NCBI RefSeq assembly: GCF_004337985.1
Contig: NC_043744.1
Coordinates: 188,730 to 252,729 of the forward strand
DNA: 64,000 nucleotides
Direction: 5' to 3'
Source of the DNA: Pyricularia pennisetigena
Lineage: Eukaryota; Ascomycota; Sordariomycetes; Magnaporthales; Pyriculariaceae
Below are positions 21,970-31,897 of this stretch, piece after piece. The notes under the pieces are model-generated. The model saw only the letters and a program-made list of their open reading frames with translations, did no database searches and had not been told where the DNA came from. The stretch's first letter is position 1; the number at the start of each line of letters is the position of its first letter. The translations under genes were made by a program, and so were the position numbers.

Positions 21970-23210
21970 TTAATTAAAAGCTAAATTATACGCCTCCGAT
22001 TCGCCACCCAAGTCTCCCTCCTTTTTATTTTTTTCCCTTATTTTGACGTCCTCCTTTTTTATCCCATTATTTTCCGCGTTATCCTTAGAAACCGGGAGCT
22101 CCCACTGTTCGGCGAATTGGTTAACCTCCCGCAACAGGGCGGCACGACGTCGGGCAACACCTTCGATTAAAAAAGGCTTACAACGGGATTTTCCAAAAGA
22201 CGGGCTTTTGCCTATACCACGACCAGAAACACGAGGGCGCGACGAAATAGGGGCACGGGGACGCGAAAAATTAGATATATACCGAATCGGGGTACGAGCA
22301 GAACGAGGCGCGACGGGGTAGCGCGAAAAAGGAGCTTCGAAACGTCGGCGGGGCGTGGTAATGGTAGGGGCGAAAAGGCGTAAAAAGTGCGCGGGGCGGA
22401 ACTGGCGCACGGGAGCGGCGGGGGAAGGGGTTAGGACGGTAGTTAAAACAGCGAAGGCGTTATTATTTCGGCGCGCCTCCTACAGGTTTTTTTTATAACG
22501 CGACGTATTGCGTTCCTGAAAAAATTTTTAAAAGTTAATAACGTTATCGAAATAATTAAATATTAAAGGAATTAAACGCATTTCCAGGTAAATAAAACCG
22601 CGCGCGAAAGTTTGTACCAATTAACGGTTACGATTACCACCGCTGCGAAAAAGGGTATTGGATATAACGGTAAAAACAGTGGTTTTGGTAAGGGTCGTTA
22701 CGGCCCCGGAGTTCGCCATTTTATCCTATATGTCCTGGTAGGCGCGGACCCAATTGGCATGCGCGGTGAGGAAATTTCGAAACAGCACGGCATTTTTGCT
22801 AGGGATTTTTTTGCCATCCACGACGGTGCCTTTAACTAAGGGTTGGACGATATAACGACCATTATAGGTTATGGTTTTTAATTCCCGCAAGCGGCGGCGG
22901 AGGACAGGGTTAAAGGCGTAGGCGGCCTCGCTGTAATAATAATGCGATTTTTTGGTGTCGCGGTATCGCTGGTAACCAGTGCCGTTAAGGGTAGGGCCAC
23001 ACTCCCAAACCCCGTTAGTTTTGGACGCTTTTACACAAAAAACGCAAAGAATAAATACATTTTCCGGGGCGGTATATTCGTCGTTATTTGAATTACCTTG
23101 GAGCTCCGCGGTACCGACGGCGCGACGAAAACGTTGCGAATATAAATTAACGATACCACCCAATCGGTATTTAATCGATATAATTTACAAATGGGCGGCC
23201 GTTATTATTG
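21970..23210 (-). pseudogene. Antisense reading frame in GypA #1, unknown product
   Basis: On the strand opposite the element, frames 23163-22726 and 22410-21970 read in phase with each other as one protein of about 400 codons. The first contains NLYSQRFRRAVGTAELQGN, KKSHYYYSEAAYAFNPVLRR and KGTVVDGKKIPSKNAVLFRN. The second has an Arg/Pro-rich stretch, then ARRRAALLREVNQFAEQWEL and a Lys/Glu-rich tail. GypA #2 keeps the same reading at 55091-56290 (NLYSQRFRRAIGAAEFQGN) despite independent RIP. I recognise no domain. Position and orientation resemble antisense ORFs described in some plant LTR retrotransposons. Sense-strand readings here are less protein-like. Confidence 0.5.
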
Positions 23211-23610
23211 TGTGACGAAGGTAATTAACCACCACGGTGGGGAGGCCGGCCACTTCCACCACCGGCACTGGTTTATCCAGGCGCTATTTGGGACGCGATT
23301 AAGGAAGTGAAAACCCGGGATATAATAACGACGCGGTAGCGATAAATAACGATACAAATAATAAATAGGAACGAGCAGGACGTAAAAATGGCCGAAATAA
23401 AGGTAGTATAAACGAAAAGCAGAACGAGGGGAAAACGGGAAAAATCGATAAAATGACAAGGAAGGGAGGGAATAGGGACGAAAAGGATTCGAACGGAGGA
23501 AAAGTTGGAAGGTAAAAGGGATTAGGACGATAACGCGAGGAAAAGTGCGAAAAGTAAAAACCGCAACCACTACGGGAAAAGAATTGTACCAATAAATAAA
23601 CGAACCTATA

Positions 23611-24130
23611 CCGCCTAAGGTGAGAAAAGGGTAAACCGCGACAAACACCCGCAAACGGCAGGTACGACAAAAAAACCGCGATATTACCGCAACCAAAGGC
23701 AGGAGGGCAAAACCCGACCACGGCCCTACACCGCCCAAAGTGAAAGGAAAGTGAACCGCGACAAACACCCGCAAACGGCAGGTACGATAAAAAAACCGCG
23801 ACATTTCCGCAACTAAAAGCAAAAGGGTAGAACCCGACCACGACTTTATACCGCCCAAAATGAAAGGAAAGTAAACCGCGATAATTACCCGCAAACGGTA
23901 GGTACGATAAAAACGCCACGATATAACCGCAACCAAAGGCGGGAGGATAAAATTCGACCACGGACCTATACCAATTAAAATTAGGAAAAAGCGAATTACG
24001 ATAACCGCCCGTAAACGGATCCGGGGATAAAGGGCCCGCGACATAACCGCGGCCGAAAATAGGAGGGTAGAACCCGACCACGGGCCTACACCGCCCGGAA
24101 TAATGGATGGGTAAACTATATTAGGACACG
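23611..24130 (+). repeat. GypA #1 120-bp tandem repeat
   Basis: Anchors at 23611, 23731, 23851, 23971 and 24091 are exactly 120 bp apart (40 codons). In the element's sense strand the unit reads VNRDKHPQTAGT...KKPRYYRNQRQEGKTRP, very basic, and is broken by RIP stops. In antisense two frames stay open (324 and 260 codons) but are hydrophobic and low-complexity. GypA #2 has the same number of units (54181-54660) and GypA #3 only two (46302-46542). Confidence 0.9.
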
Positions 24131-24200
24131 CGCCCGCTGGATTGCCCCTATACCTCCAAATAGGGACTATACCCGACAAAGGACGGGCGAATGCGGGTTA

Positions 24201-24388
24201 TATTATGGATTCGTGCCTAAGGCACGTATTACGTGATAAGATATAAGAGCGGGTCAGGGATAATATATAAGGGGAAGGACACTACTACGACCCGGACATG
24301 CACCTTTTCCTCCCTTTTCCCCCAGCGTTAGTAATAATACCAACAAGGATACTTAACGGTCCCAAGGCCGTTGACATACCCTATAACA
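24201..24388 (+). repeat. GypA #1 3' LTR
   Basis: 188 bp, with the first bases TATTATGG where the 5' copy has TGTTATGG, ending CTATAACA before GTTTG. Confidence 0.92.
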
Positions 24389-24693
24389 GTTTGCGGATAT
24401 TTTTAACCCGGGGAGGTTAATATCGTTTTGGCGGATAAAGGGGGGGATAGGGGGTAAACGACGCCGATTTGCCAAATTATTAAAAATGGGTTTAATACAC
24501 CTATTGTTAAACATATCCGGCACGGCAACCAAAGTTTTTTACCAAAGGGGCATTTTATTACCTTTAATTTATTTACCGGGGTTATTTGCCTTCAAATAAA
24601 TTAAAAACACGAATACGTTGGCAATTAAAAATAAATTAACCAATAATTAAAATTGTACCCGTTATTATAAAATATATAAAAAAGTAAACGCCA

Positions 24694-24815
24694 AATTGTA
24701 ATAATTGTTATATTATAGCAGTAATTGTTTGGTATTACCGCAAAAACCTGTAATAATTATTATAACATAGTAAATGATAGGATATATTAATGCAAGGATT
24801 ATAATAATTATCGCA
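24694..24815. promoter_or_regulatory. Cluster of degenerate GTAATAATTRTTAC dyads
   Basis: Three copies, at 24694-24711, 24749-24766 and 24797-24815, of the dyad family exemplified at 5809. Spacing is about 50 bp. The surrounding 24400-24850 shows little coding signal, so this may be an intron or spacer. Confidence 0.35.
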
Positions 24816-26111
24816 ATCTAATAAAAAAAATATTAACCTATTTTATTAATATATCATATTAAAATACTTGTCGTTTTATAACCAAATACGACCATTACCT
24901 CGTTTATATTCGACGAATTACTATGAAAATAATATGCCAAAATTTGTTTATTAACGCGTGTTTTTGCTGCGGCGACGCCAATAACGGATTAAAAACGTTT
25001 AGGGGTTTGGGCGATTGGGGTTTCGTTCGTATTACGGAAAATATAATTTCCGCGACCGAACCAGGTGGGCGGGTTGGTATTATTAATAATTTTAAAGCAA
25101 TTAATATAACCTAAATGGGGTATAATACGAACTATTTTAATAATATTCGTATTCCCTACCCTATGCCAAATTATAATAATTATCGCCGATACGGATTAAG
25201 TTTTACCCAATTAAAAGTCTTTCCATAACGGGACGGGTAAATAATCCAGGAAATCCGTATTTTTATACGATAGGAAATAATATTTGGGTTATACGAAATT
25301 TATTAATTTATTATTTGGCGTTAAATTAGGTTTAGGTTACGTCCGCGATACCGAGATAAGGTTAATTTTAATTGGCCGAACGGTAATAAATTTATATATA
25401 CGGGGTGCGGGCGGCCTATTTAATAGCGCGGGTACCGGGTTAATAATAACTTCCCGTTATGGTGCAAAAAGCCGGTTTTGGGGGTTTTTTGGTAGCGGGG
25501 ACAATACGTTGGTAAATGGTTTAAAGGATATTAAGGAAATTTACAATTGGCGGTTATCCAAATCCGGGGAAAATTCGTTATAATTATCGTCCATATTAAT
25601 ATTATTACCGCCTTTATTAACGGACGCGGGGGCAGCCTAGTTATCGTTTTCGCCCATATAAGTATCGTCGTTATTATAATCGACGGGGGCGGAAGCAGGT
25701 TCGTTATCGCCGGCGTTTATATCGGTATTATTTCCATCCTTATCGACGAGGGCGGGGGTAGATTTATTATCGCCGGAATCCATATCGATATTATTTTAAT
25801 TGTTATTATTATTGTTAAAAATAGGGGGGACATTGAAAAAAATTCCGGTTATATCCGAGTAATTTTATAATGTAAAACGGTCCAACCGTGTAAAATTTAA
25901 TTCCAAAACAATTGCAATATCCGCGTCGTAATTTTCCAAATTTTTGTAACACTGGTTTATTTTTTTTCATCCGGGATCCTTTTTGTGGTATAATTATTAA
26001 ATTGGCAAATAATTTAAGATTATTGGGTATATGTTCCAACGTAAATTTGGTGGTAATTTGGGCGGAGGTTTTACCTTTTTGGCGTTTTCTAGGAATTATA
26101 GTAATAAAGGA

Positions 26112-26135
26112 CCGTAATTATAATAATTATTACGG
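26112..26135. promoter_or_regulatory. Dyad motif just upstream of the SNF2-like N-terminal frame
   Basis: An imperfect 24-bp dyad, CCGTAATTA...TTATTACGG, immediately precedes the first readable codons of the SNF2-like gene on the - strand. Further copies lie upstream at 26376-26396, 26602-26619 and 26702-26717, between this gene and the RecQ-like gene. The position would suit a promoter element; this is inference. Confidence 0.3.
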
Positions 26136-26150
26136 TTTTTAACGAATTAA

Positions 26151-26879
26151 AGCAATTATTGTAACTCTTATTATAATAAGGTTAGTCAATTTACCCCTGA
26201 CCTAATCGGGTGGGGGGTATTTTTGCGATGCGGGGGCGTTAATCATAATCTACCCTCGTCACGATTGGGTTAATACCTGTTTGGGTGGGTAAAGTATAAA
26301 CAGTTTTATCCAATTAAAAATATTTTAGTTTAATTTCCTAACGAATGTGTTTGCAATATTTGTTAAAACAATTTTGCAATTATAATAATTATTTCGTTTA
26401 TTAGTTAAAACTTAAACGTTGCCTCAATCGTTCCAATTTCTTATTGATCGTTACAAAAAAAATCTAACGGCCGGGAAAAAGGTGTTTATTATAAAAAAAA
26501 GCTAATAAAAAAAAGAAAATATTGATAATTGCGCTTACGTATGGGGCTTTCTGCTGATAAAATAAAATCAAAATAAAAACGCCAGAATTTCCGGAGTTCA
26601 ACCGTAATAATTGTCACAATTCGCAATATAGAACCCTTTTATTTTTAATCGGGGCGCCGTTACGCCGTACCAGCTTATATATAGCCCAGGTTTTTGATTG
26701 ACGTAATAATTGTTATTATCCAGCATTTGGTTGTTTTATTTAAGCCGTGAATTGGGGATTTTAATATTTAACAATTGTTTACCTTACGTTATTTAATAAT
26801 CCTCCGCCCCTGGTTAATCCAATTCGGCGTCGCCTTTTTCGTCGTTCGACCTTTTTATAATCCAGGGCACGTTATTTAA
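26151..26879. other. Spacer between RecQ-like and SNF2-like genes
   Basis: AT-rich with short open stretches only. It contains three dyad-motif copies. The 3' end of the RecQ-like gene may reach into it. No other feature is seen. Confidence 0.4.
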
Positions 26880-29370
26880 TTTAATGAAAATTTAACTTTA
26901 ATCGCCCTTTAATTTTTGGGTTATAAATTTATAACCGTTTTTATGTTGGATATTCTTACAACCGTTAACGTTAACCAGCATTTTAACCTATAGTTATAAT
27001 ACCGTTTAATTCGTTCATCGGCGTTTATTAATTTATTTTCCCGAATAATTGTCAATTATATCCATCGTTTCCTAAGGTGCCACCGTGTTTTAATTCCGCC
27101 GTTTTTTTATTATTGATACACATAGGAGGCGTAATTTCATATCCCATTTTCGTATTTTATTGGAAATTAAATAACGAAATAATCGCTATATTGTTTAAAC
27201 CATTTAATTGATTATAAATTTGGAACATTTTCCAGCAAATCGTTTTTCGTCCATTCCCGGTTATGAAAATGGACGAGCCTTTTAACGATATGAAAAATTA
27301 TTGGTTTAGGTAGTATTAACGGGGATAATAGGTCGTATAACTGCCGCGGGTTTGGGAAAAAAATAATTATTGCAAAATAAGTACCCCATTTATCCAGCTA
27401 TTTAAACATATAACCTTTTTTGGAATTTTTCCTGGGTATTTTAATTGGCGGTTTTTTAAGGGGTAATGCGGGTTAAACTCCAATTCGGTGCATGCAGGCG
27501 TTGCAACAATTTTGAAATTGGTTTACTGTAAAAAATGGATTCGTTTCCTGTATAAAATCCAATATAATTCGTCGAAAACATTTAACGTTGGCGAAAATTT
27601 GCATATTTAACGCCTCTTTTCTTAACTTTTTCGTATTTATTATTTCCTATTACGTCCAATGGGGCGGAACGCGTGGTTTGAATATACCCGAAAGGCCGGT
27701 TTGTAATAATTCCGACGTTTTTACCCGGTTATTGTCGTTTAAATTAAGTTTAGCGACACGTAAAAGGTTAATAGGGAATAACCGCGCTTATAAATACGTT
27801 AAAAAATTTAAATAAATAATTTGTAAACCTTTAGCGTTTTTTTGAAATATTACGGGTTATTTGGTTAATTTAACTAATAATTTGAATTTAACTGGTTTAT
27901 ATATAGCGATAAACCCCTGCGTATCGAAATACTAGTAAAGCGTAAAAAAATATATGGTTTTTTTACGGTTGGGCCTGCGTGCGGTTCGTCCAAACTTTTA
28001 CCATAAATTTGCGGGGTCGTTTAATATTAACGCGCCGTATTGCATTATACGTTCTACAGTTAATATATCCATACCCATACCCAAAAATAAAATGGAAAAT
28101 ATAATACGAATTTTAAAATCCGGTTTGGAAAATTTTGCGTAAATTTTAATTTTATCGATTTTAGCTATAAACACATCGTACCGGATAAATATATCGGTTA
28201 CGTTTCCTTTAATAGATTTCCTAAATACGAGGTCTTTTATTAGGAATTAACGTATCTGGATACTGCGGTTTTTGGCGTCTATATATATAATAGTTTTAAA
28301 AATACGGGTGGCGGATAATAATATACTTTTCCCTATTAGGAATAAAAAGCGCCGGTAATCGTTAATTAGGGTTTTACGTTCCAAATACTGTATTATAATC
28401 GTAGTTTCGGGTTGGTCGAAAGGCGTTTTTACGAAACGCACTATGCTTTTATAATACAATTGGTCGAAAACGTAAATTTCAGTTTTTGTTGTAAAAACTG
28501 CGGTGCACCCGAGTATAAATACGGTTACTGGTATAATTGCCCGGACCAAACGCACCATAAAAAACAATTCCCTAAAATCCTTCCACTGTAAAATTGTATA
28601 AAATTTATTAATAATAAATAAAACAATACGTTAGTGGAATATAGGGTTTCGAGAAAAATTTAAAAACTCGGTAATTAATAGCTTGTTCCGGGTTTAAAAA
28701 AATATACGTATATTTACAAACGGTGTACGGGTTCCAAAAAAGGTTATATTGAATAAAATCAGTTTTGGTAATAAAAACCGTATATTTATATTTACGTCTA
28801 AAATAGATTGATCGATCAAATTGGGGTTTGCGGCGGGATAACGTTATATATTACGTAATTATTTTTGCTTTAATTTGCTTGATGGGATTATTTAGATAAT
28901 AATAGTATTATTGCGAATAACCGAAGTAATTTGCAATGCTATATTTTTCCCATACCCGGTTTTTGCCAGCAAAATAACATTTTTTATCTTATATAAAACA
29001 CGGTATATACACTGCATTTCGTTATAATATGGAGTTCGTACAGGTGTATTGGGGGGTTTGTGGAAATTTAAAAACCATATAGCAGCTTAAAAAACGAGTT
29101 TGTATTATAGGTTTAAATTGCCAAAAACTTTGGTTATAGCGTATAATTCCGGGAGGATATATACGTCGGAGGAGGTATTTACCGCCGCGTGTGCGGGATT
29201 GGGACCGCGAGAAATTGCGTCGATCTGGTGGGAAAACGAAATATATATAGGCGTGTTTCCGGATATTATATATAGGTAATTTAATACGAATATATAAAAA
29301 TTTGCGGAAATAATGGTTTTTTTTAATGGGTGGATATACAACGTATTATATAATACATACTGCATACGGA
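26880..29370 (-). pseudogene. RecQ-type DNA helicase, RIP-degraded
   Basis: Read on the - strand, the order of helicase motifs is clear. Motif I is VILLAKTGYGKN (28976-28944). Motif Ia is a TIII.IIPSSKLKQK-type stretch. Motif II is RIVLFIINKFYTILQWKDF (28598-28609), where NKFY stands for family DEFH. Motif III is a VFILGCTAVFTTKTE stretch (about 28530). The second RecA lobe has SATRIFKTIIYIDAK. Motif V is FLGMGMDILTVERIMQYG (28080-28040). Motif VI is a stop followed by KFGRTARRPNRK (28000-27977), the stop replacing Gln of QxxGRxxR. A C-terminal part with CCNACMHRIG and a basic tail follows to about 26900. All lost residues fit RIP. RecQ enzymes unwind DNA 3' to 5'; telomere-linked members are common in fungal subtelomeres. 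The first codons (29370) start about 160 bp inside the TIR-like end. Confidence 0.8.
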
Positions 29371-29529
29371 TTGTAAAATTAGTGGTTTTGCGATATTTGG
29401 ATTAAAATTTATATATTAAAGTTCCTCTCGCTTTTGCGATTTTTCACATATAAATTTTAGCGGATTATAATCGTTATTATTACAATACGAAATAGGTATC
29501 GATGGTATTTCTGGGTTAATAATGGGAAT

Positions 29530-29784
29530 ACCGCCCTAAACGGATAAAAGGCGGGTTATATCCAATTTATAATTGGCGTACCGGGTGCAAAAAATTTTGG
29601 ATTGATAAAAAAGGTTTACCAATTCCTATTTTCAACGATGTTTTCTTTTTCCGATATTTTGCGTAATTGTGGAATAATAAGGGAATGTCGGTCGCAAAAA
29701 AGCCAAAAATACCGCTATAAACGGCGAAAATCGACAAATTATCCTCAAACCTAAACCAAACCGTTCTTTGGATGGACCCACAGG
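29530..29784 (+). repeat. Inner part of the large element's right TIR-like end
   Basis: This stretch is homologous, with many differences, to the subterminal region of R-units (compare 31310-31555 and 62420-62650 inverted). Shared parts include a pair of CCGCY.TAAACGG motifs and GGATGGACCCACAGG. R-unit #2 is inserted right after ACCCACAGG (29776-29784). The end resumes at 31655 and stops at 31751. Confidence 0.7.
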
Positions 29785-31645
29785 TAGTCTCAGTGCTTAG
29801 ACTAGACCCCCCTGCTCCGCAGTGGGGACCGAGCGCTCCATATACCTTTCAGCCACATGGTTTTTCGACCAATTACATTGGCCGAAAAGATCGCGCTCGT
29901 TCTAGTTTGAGGACATTTTGTCGCATTTCGCCGTTCATGGCGGTACCACCAACGATAATTTGTCGTATTTCGCCGTTTATAACGGTATTATTAATAATTT
30001 ACCTAATATTGCGATATCGCTGATAATTATTTTATTAATATAAGGATAAATTGTGGTATTCTACCGTTTCTAGCGGGTATATATAATATATTCGCATTAT
30101 AATAGCAAAAGGAAATGGTGTAACGATAATATATAATTAAATATTAGAATAAAAAAGCAAATAAACATTATAAAAATATATAGTAATTTGCGTTGAATTA
30201 ATTGGAGTTTGTTGATCATTTGAAGGCCGGCCGCGTTTTAATAGCTACTGTATATGGAAAGATATTAAAATATTAAATAAAATCTGTAATTTTTCATTAT
30301 ATTTAATTTTTATTTTAAATAATGATATATAATGGTAGCTTTAATTAAATTGACAGTTTTTAAAGCTTAGTGAGCCTAATTCTGCAAAGCGCATGCAATT
30401 ATCGATTAAAATAAAAGTTTTATTAATATTTTTATATAAATTAACAATTTGTTTAAAAATTAAATAATTTACGCAAATATTAGTAGAATGAAAATTTTTA
30501 CTTTTACTTGATACATTCTTTTATAAGTTTGTTAATAAATTTTAAATAATTTTTTATTTATGAATTTTATTCAATTAAATAAAGCAAAAAATATAAAAAT
30601 AATACAAATCTAGCATTTTTTATTATAAAAAAATAAAAAGGGCCGGTATTGTAAATTGGGTTTTACGTTAACGTTTATTTATATATTTAATTCACTTTTA
30701 CAAATTTTGGTACTATTAATGTTAAAATTGGTAAAAATATAAAACCATTTCGATTGCAAAATATATATAAAATTGGATACACTTTACCTATCCGCATATT
30801 TAACGGGTAAAATAATTAGATAAACGTACAAAAGTATAGTATTATATTAAATATATATATACCACCCCCCACGTGCAAAAACCACAGAATTTGGCTCCAA
30901 AATAAAAATAATATAAAATTAATTAAATAAAGCAAAAGAATTTATAAAATACACATTTAGCATTTTCTTTTATTAAACACTTGTTAAAACCGATGTTATA
31001 GGCAGGATTGGAATTGAACGTTTGTTTATATACGTAATCGGACTTTTGAAGTTTTGGTTTTATTATCGTTAAAATTGGTAAAAATATAAACGAGTTTCGA
31101 TTGTCAATTATACACAAAAAAGTCTATACTTTGCCTATCCGCCTATTTAACTGCTTATATAATCTAATAAATGCACCAAAATTTAGTATAACGATATATA
31201 AACATATACGACCTTCCACGTGCAAAAATTACAAAATTTGGTCAAAAATTAAAAATAATATTAAAAGAAATCGAAAATCGAAAAAAAAATCGAAAAAACA
31301 GTACCGCCATGAACGGATTAAGGGCAGGTGGTATCCAATTCGGCCATTATAGCAAATAATAAAATAAATCGAATTGCTGCTAATAGCGGTATTAAACGCT
31401 ATTTTCAACGATAATTTATTTTTTCAATATTATGCGTGGTTGTGGAATAATAAAGGAGTTTCGGTTAAAAAAAGGCCAAAAATACCGCCATAAACGGCGA
31501 AAATCGACAAATTGTCCTCAGACCTGAACCAGAGCGTTCTTTGGATGGACCCACAGGTACATTGCAAAGCCGCAATTGAGCCACGAAGTGGAGCGAAGTG
31601 GATCAATTGTGGAGCTCTGGGCTTTAGGGATGAGCCCTGAGACTA
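29785..31645 (-). mobile_element. R-unit #2, complete 1861-bp TIR element
   Basis: It begins TAGTCTCAG and ends CTGAGACTA, with a perfect 9-bp target duplication ACCCACAGG at 29776-29784 and 31646-31654. It lies inside the end of a related element. The two ends differ in their outer 130 bp but both lead to a GTCTGAGGACAA..TTGTCG segment followed by CGCC-NNNNNN-GGCG hairpins. No transposase is encoded; the only conserved reading is an 83-codon frame at 29772-30023, probably fortuitous. A 9-bp duplication with TIRs points to the Mutator superfamily. It is inverted relative to R-units #1, #3 and #4. Confidence 0.85.
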
Positions 31646-31751
31646 ACCCACAGGTACATTGCAAAACCGCAATTGAACCACGAAATGGAGCGAAGCGAAC
31701 GGAGTGGATCAATTATGGAGCTTTGGGCTTCAGGGATGAGCCCTGAGACTA
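31646..31751 (+). repeat. Outer part of the large element's right end
   Basis: After the TSD copy ACCCACAGG the end sequence continues (TACATTGCAAAACCGC...) and stops at CCCTGAGACTA, 31751, directly before copia #3a integrase sequence. It parallels the last 100 bp of R-unit #2, which makes the region look like a tandem duplication; the TSD shows it is a nested insertion. Confidence 0.75.
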
Positions 31752-31897
31752 TTTCGGTCCATTAATAACAAAAATACTGGTTTTCTATTGTAAAAATTAG
31801 GTTTAAGGGTTATTATATTACCTTTTATGAAATCAAAAATATCAGGCGGTGTTAAACGTGCAATTTCATTTGTACGTTCAATAGAAATAGTTTTAAC

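Larger units (their letters stand above)
16717..24388 (+). mobile_element. GypA #1, full-length Ty3/gypsy chromovirus
   Basis: Two 188-bp LTRs (16717-16904, 24201-24388) flank gag, protease, RT, RNase H, integrase and a C-terminal chromodomain. The TSD is GTTTG (16712-16716 and 24389-24393). It is the least mutated large element in the window and has the most C/G. Between the chromodomain (ending about 21675) and the 3' LTR lie 2.5 kb with an antisense reading frame and a 120-bp tandem repeat, unusual for the class. Copy #2 is at 53886-61550 and a fragment at 45941-46958. Confidence 0.93.
24394..26150 (-). pseudogene. N-terminal part of the SNF2-like gene (or separate gene), N/D-rich
   Basis: The - strand reads RKRQKGKTSAQITTKFTLEH, NKPVLQKFGKLRRGYCN (about 26090-25900), then after a frame change an Asn/Asp-rich low-complexity region with NVPPIFNNNNNN, MDSGDNKSTPALVDKDGNN and APVDYNNDDTYMGEND (25830-25640). 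It continues with NRLFAPQREVIINPVPALLN (near 25460). A RIP stop interrupts the acidic region. It joins across GypA #1 to the stretch at 16716 on the same strand, so I take it as the N-terminal extension of the SNF2-like protein. A separate protein is possible. No ATPase motif I or II was found. Confidence 0.45.
998..31751. mobile_element. Large helicase-bearing element, interrupted by nested insertions
   Basis: After removing copia #1, GypA #1 and R-unit #2, the remaining sequence (998-6255, 13915-16716, 24394-29784, 31655-31751) is one continuous stretch of about 13.5 kb. It carries a + strand DUF6589-like gene, a - strand SNF2-type helicase and a - strand RecQ-type helicase. Its right end (29530-29784 joined to 31655-31751) is homologous to the outer 370 bp of the R-units and ends in the same GAGACTA terminus, abutting copia #3a integrase sequence. 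The left end is not visible, because R-unit #1 ends at 997 facing inward. That the three genes form one transposon is inference; their adjacency and the TIR-like right end are seen. Confidence 0.5.

Noticed and set aside
22043..22321. + strand frame of 92 codons in GypA #1
   Set aside because: It lies opposite the second part of the conserved antisense frame and is less well kept in GypA #2.
23205..24179. 324-codon antisense frame, the longest open frame in the window
   Set aside because: It covers the 120-bp repeats and a low-complexity stretch, is hydrophobic, and a second antisense frame is open over nearly the same interval. It is open because of base composition, so I do not call it a protein, though part may be the 5' region of the antisense gene.
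25284..25870. Two + strand frames of about 100 codons
   Set aside because: They are shadows of the Asn/Asp-rich - strand frame, whose acidic composition is typical of real protein.
27954..28142. + strand frame of 62 codons
   Set aside because: It is the complement of RecQ motifs V and VI.
31550..31751. Apparent tandem duplication of about 105 bp
   Set aside because: The 9-bp ACCCACAGG on both sides of R-unit #2 shows it is the end of one element followed by the split end of another.
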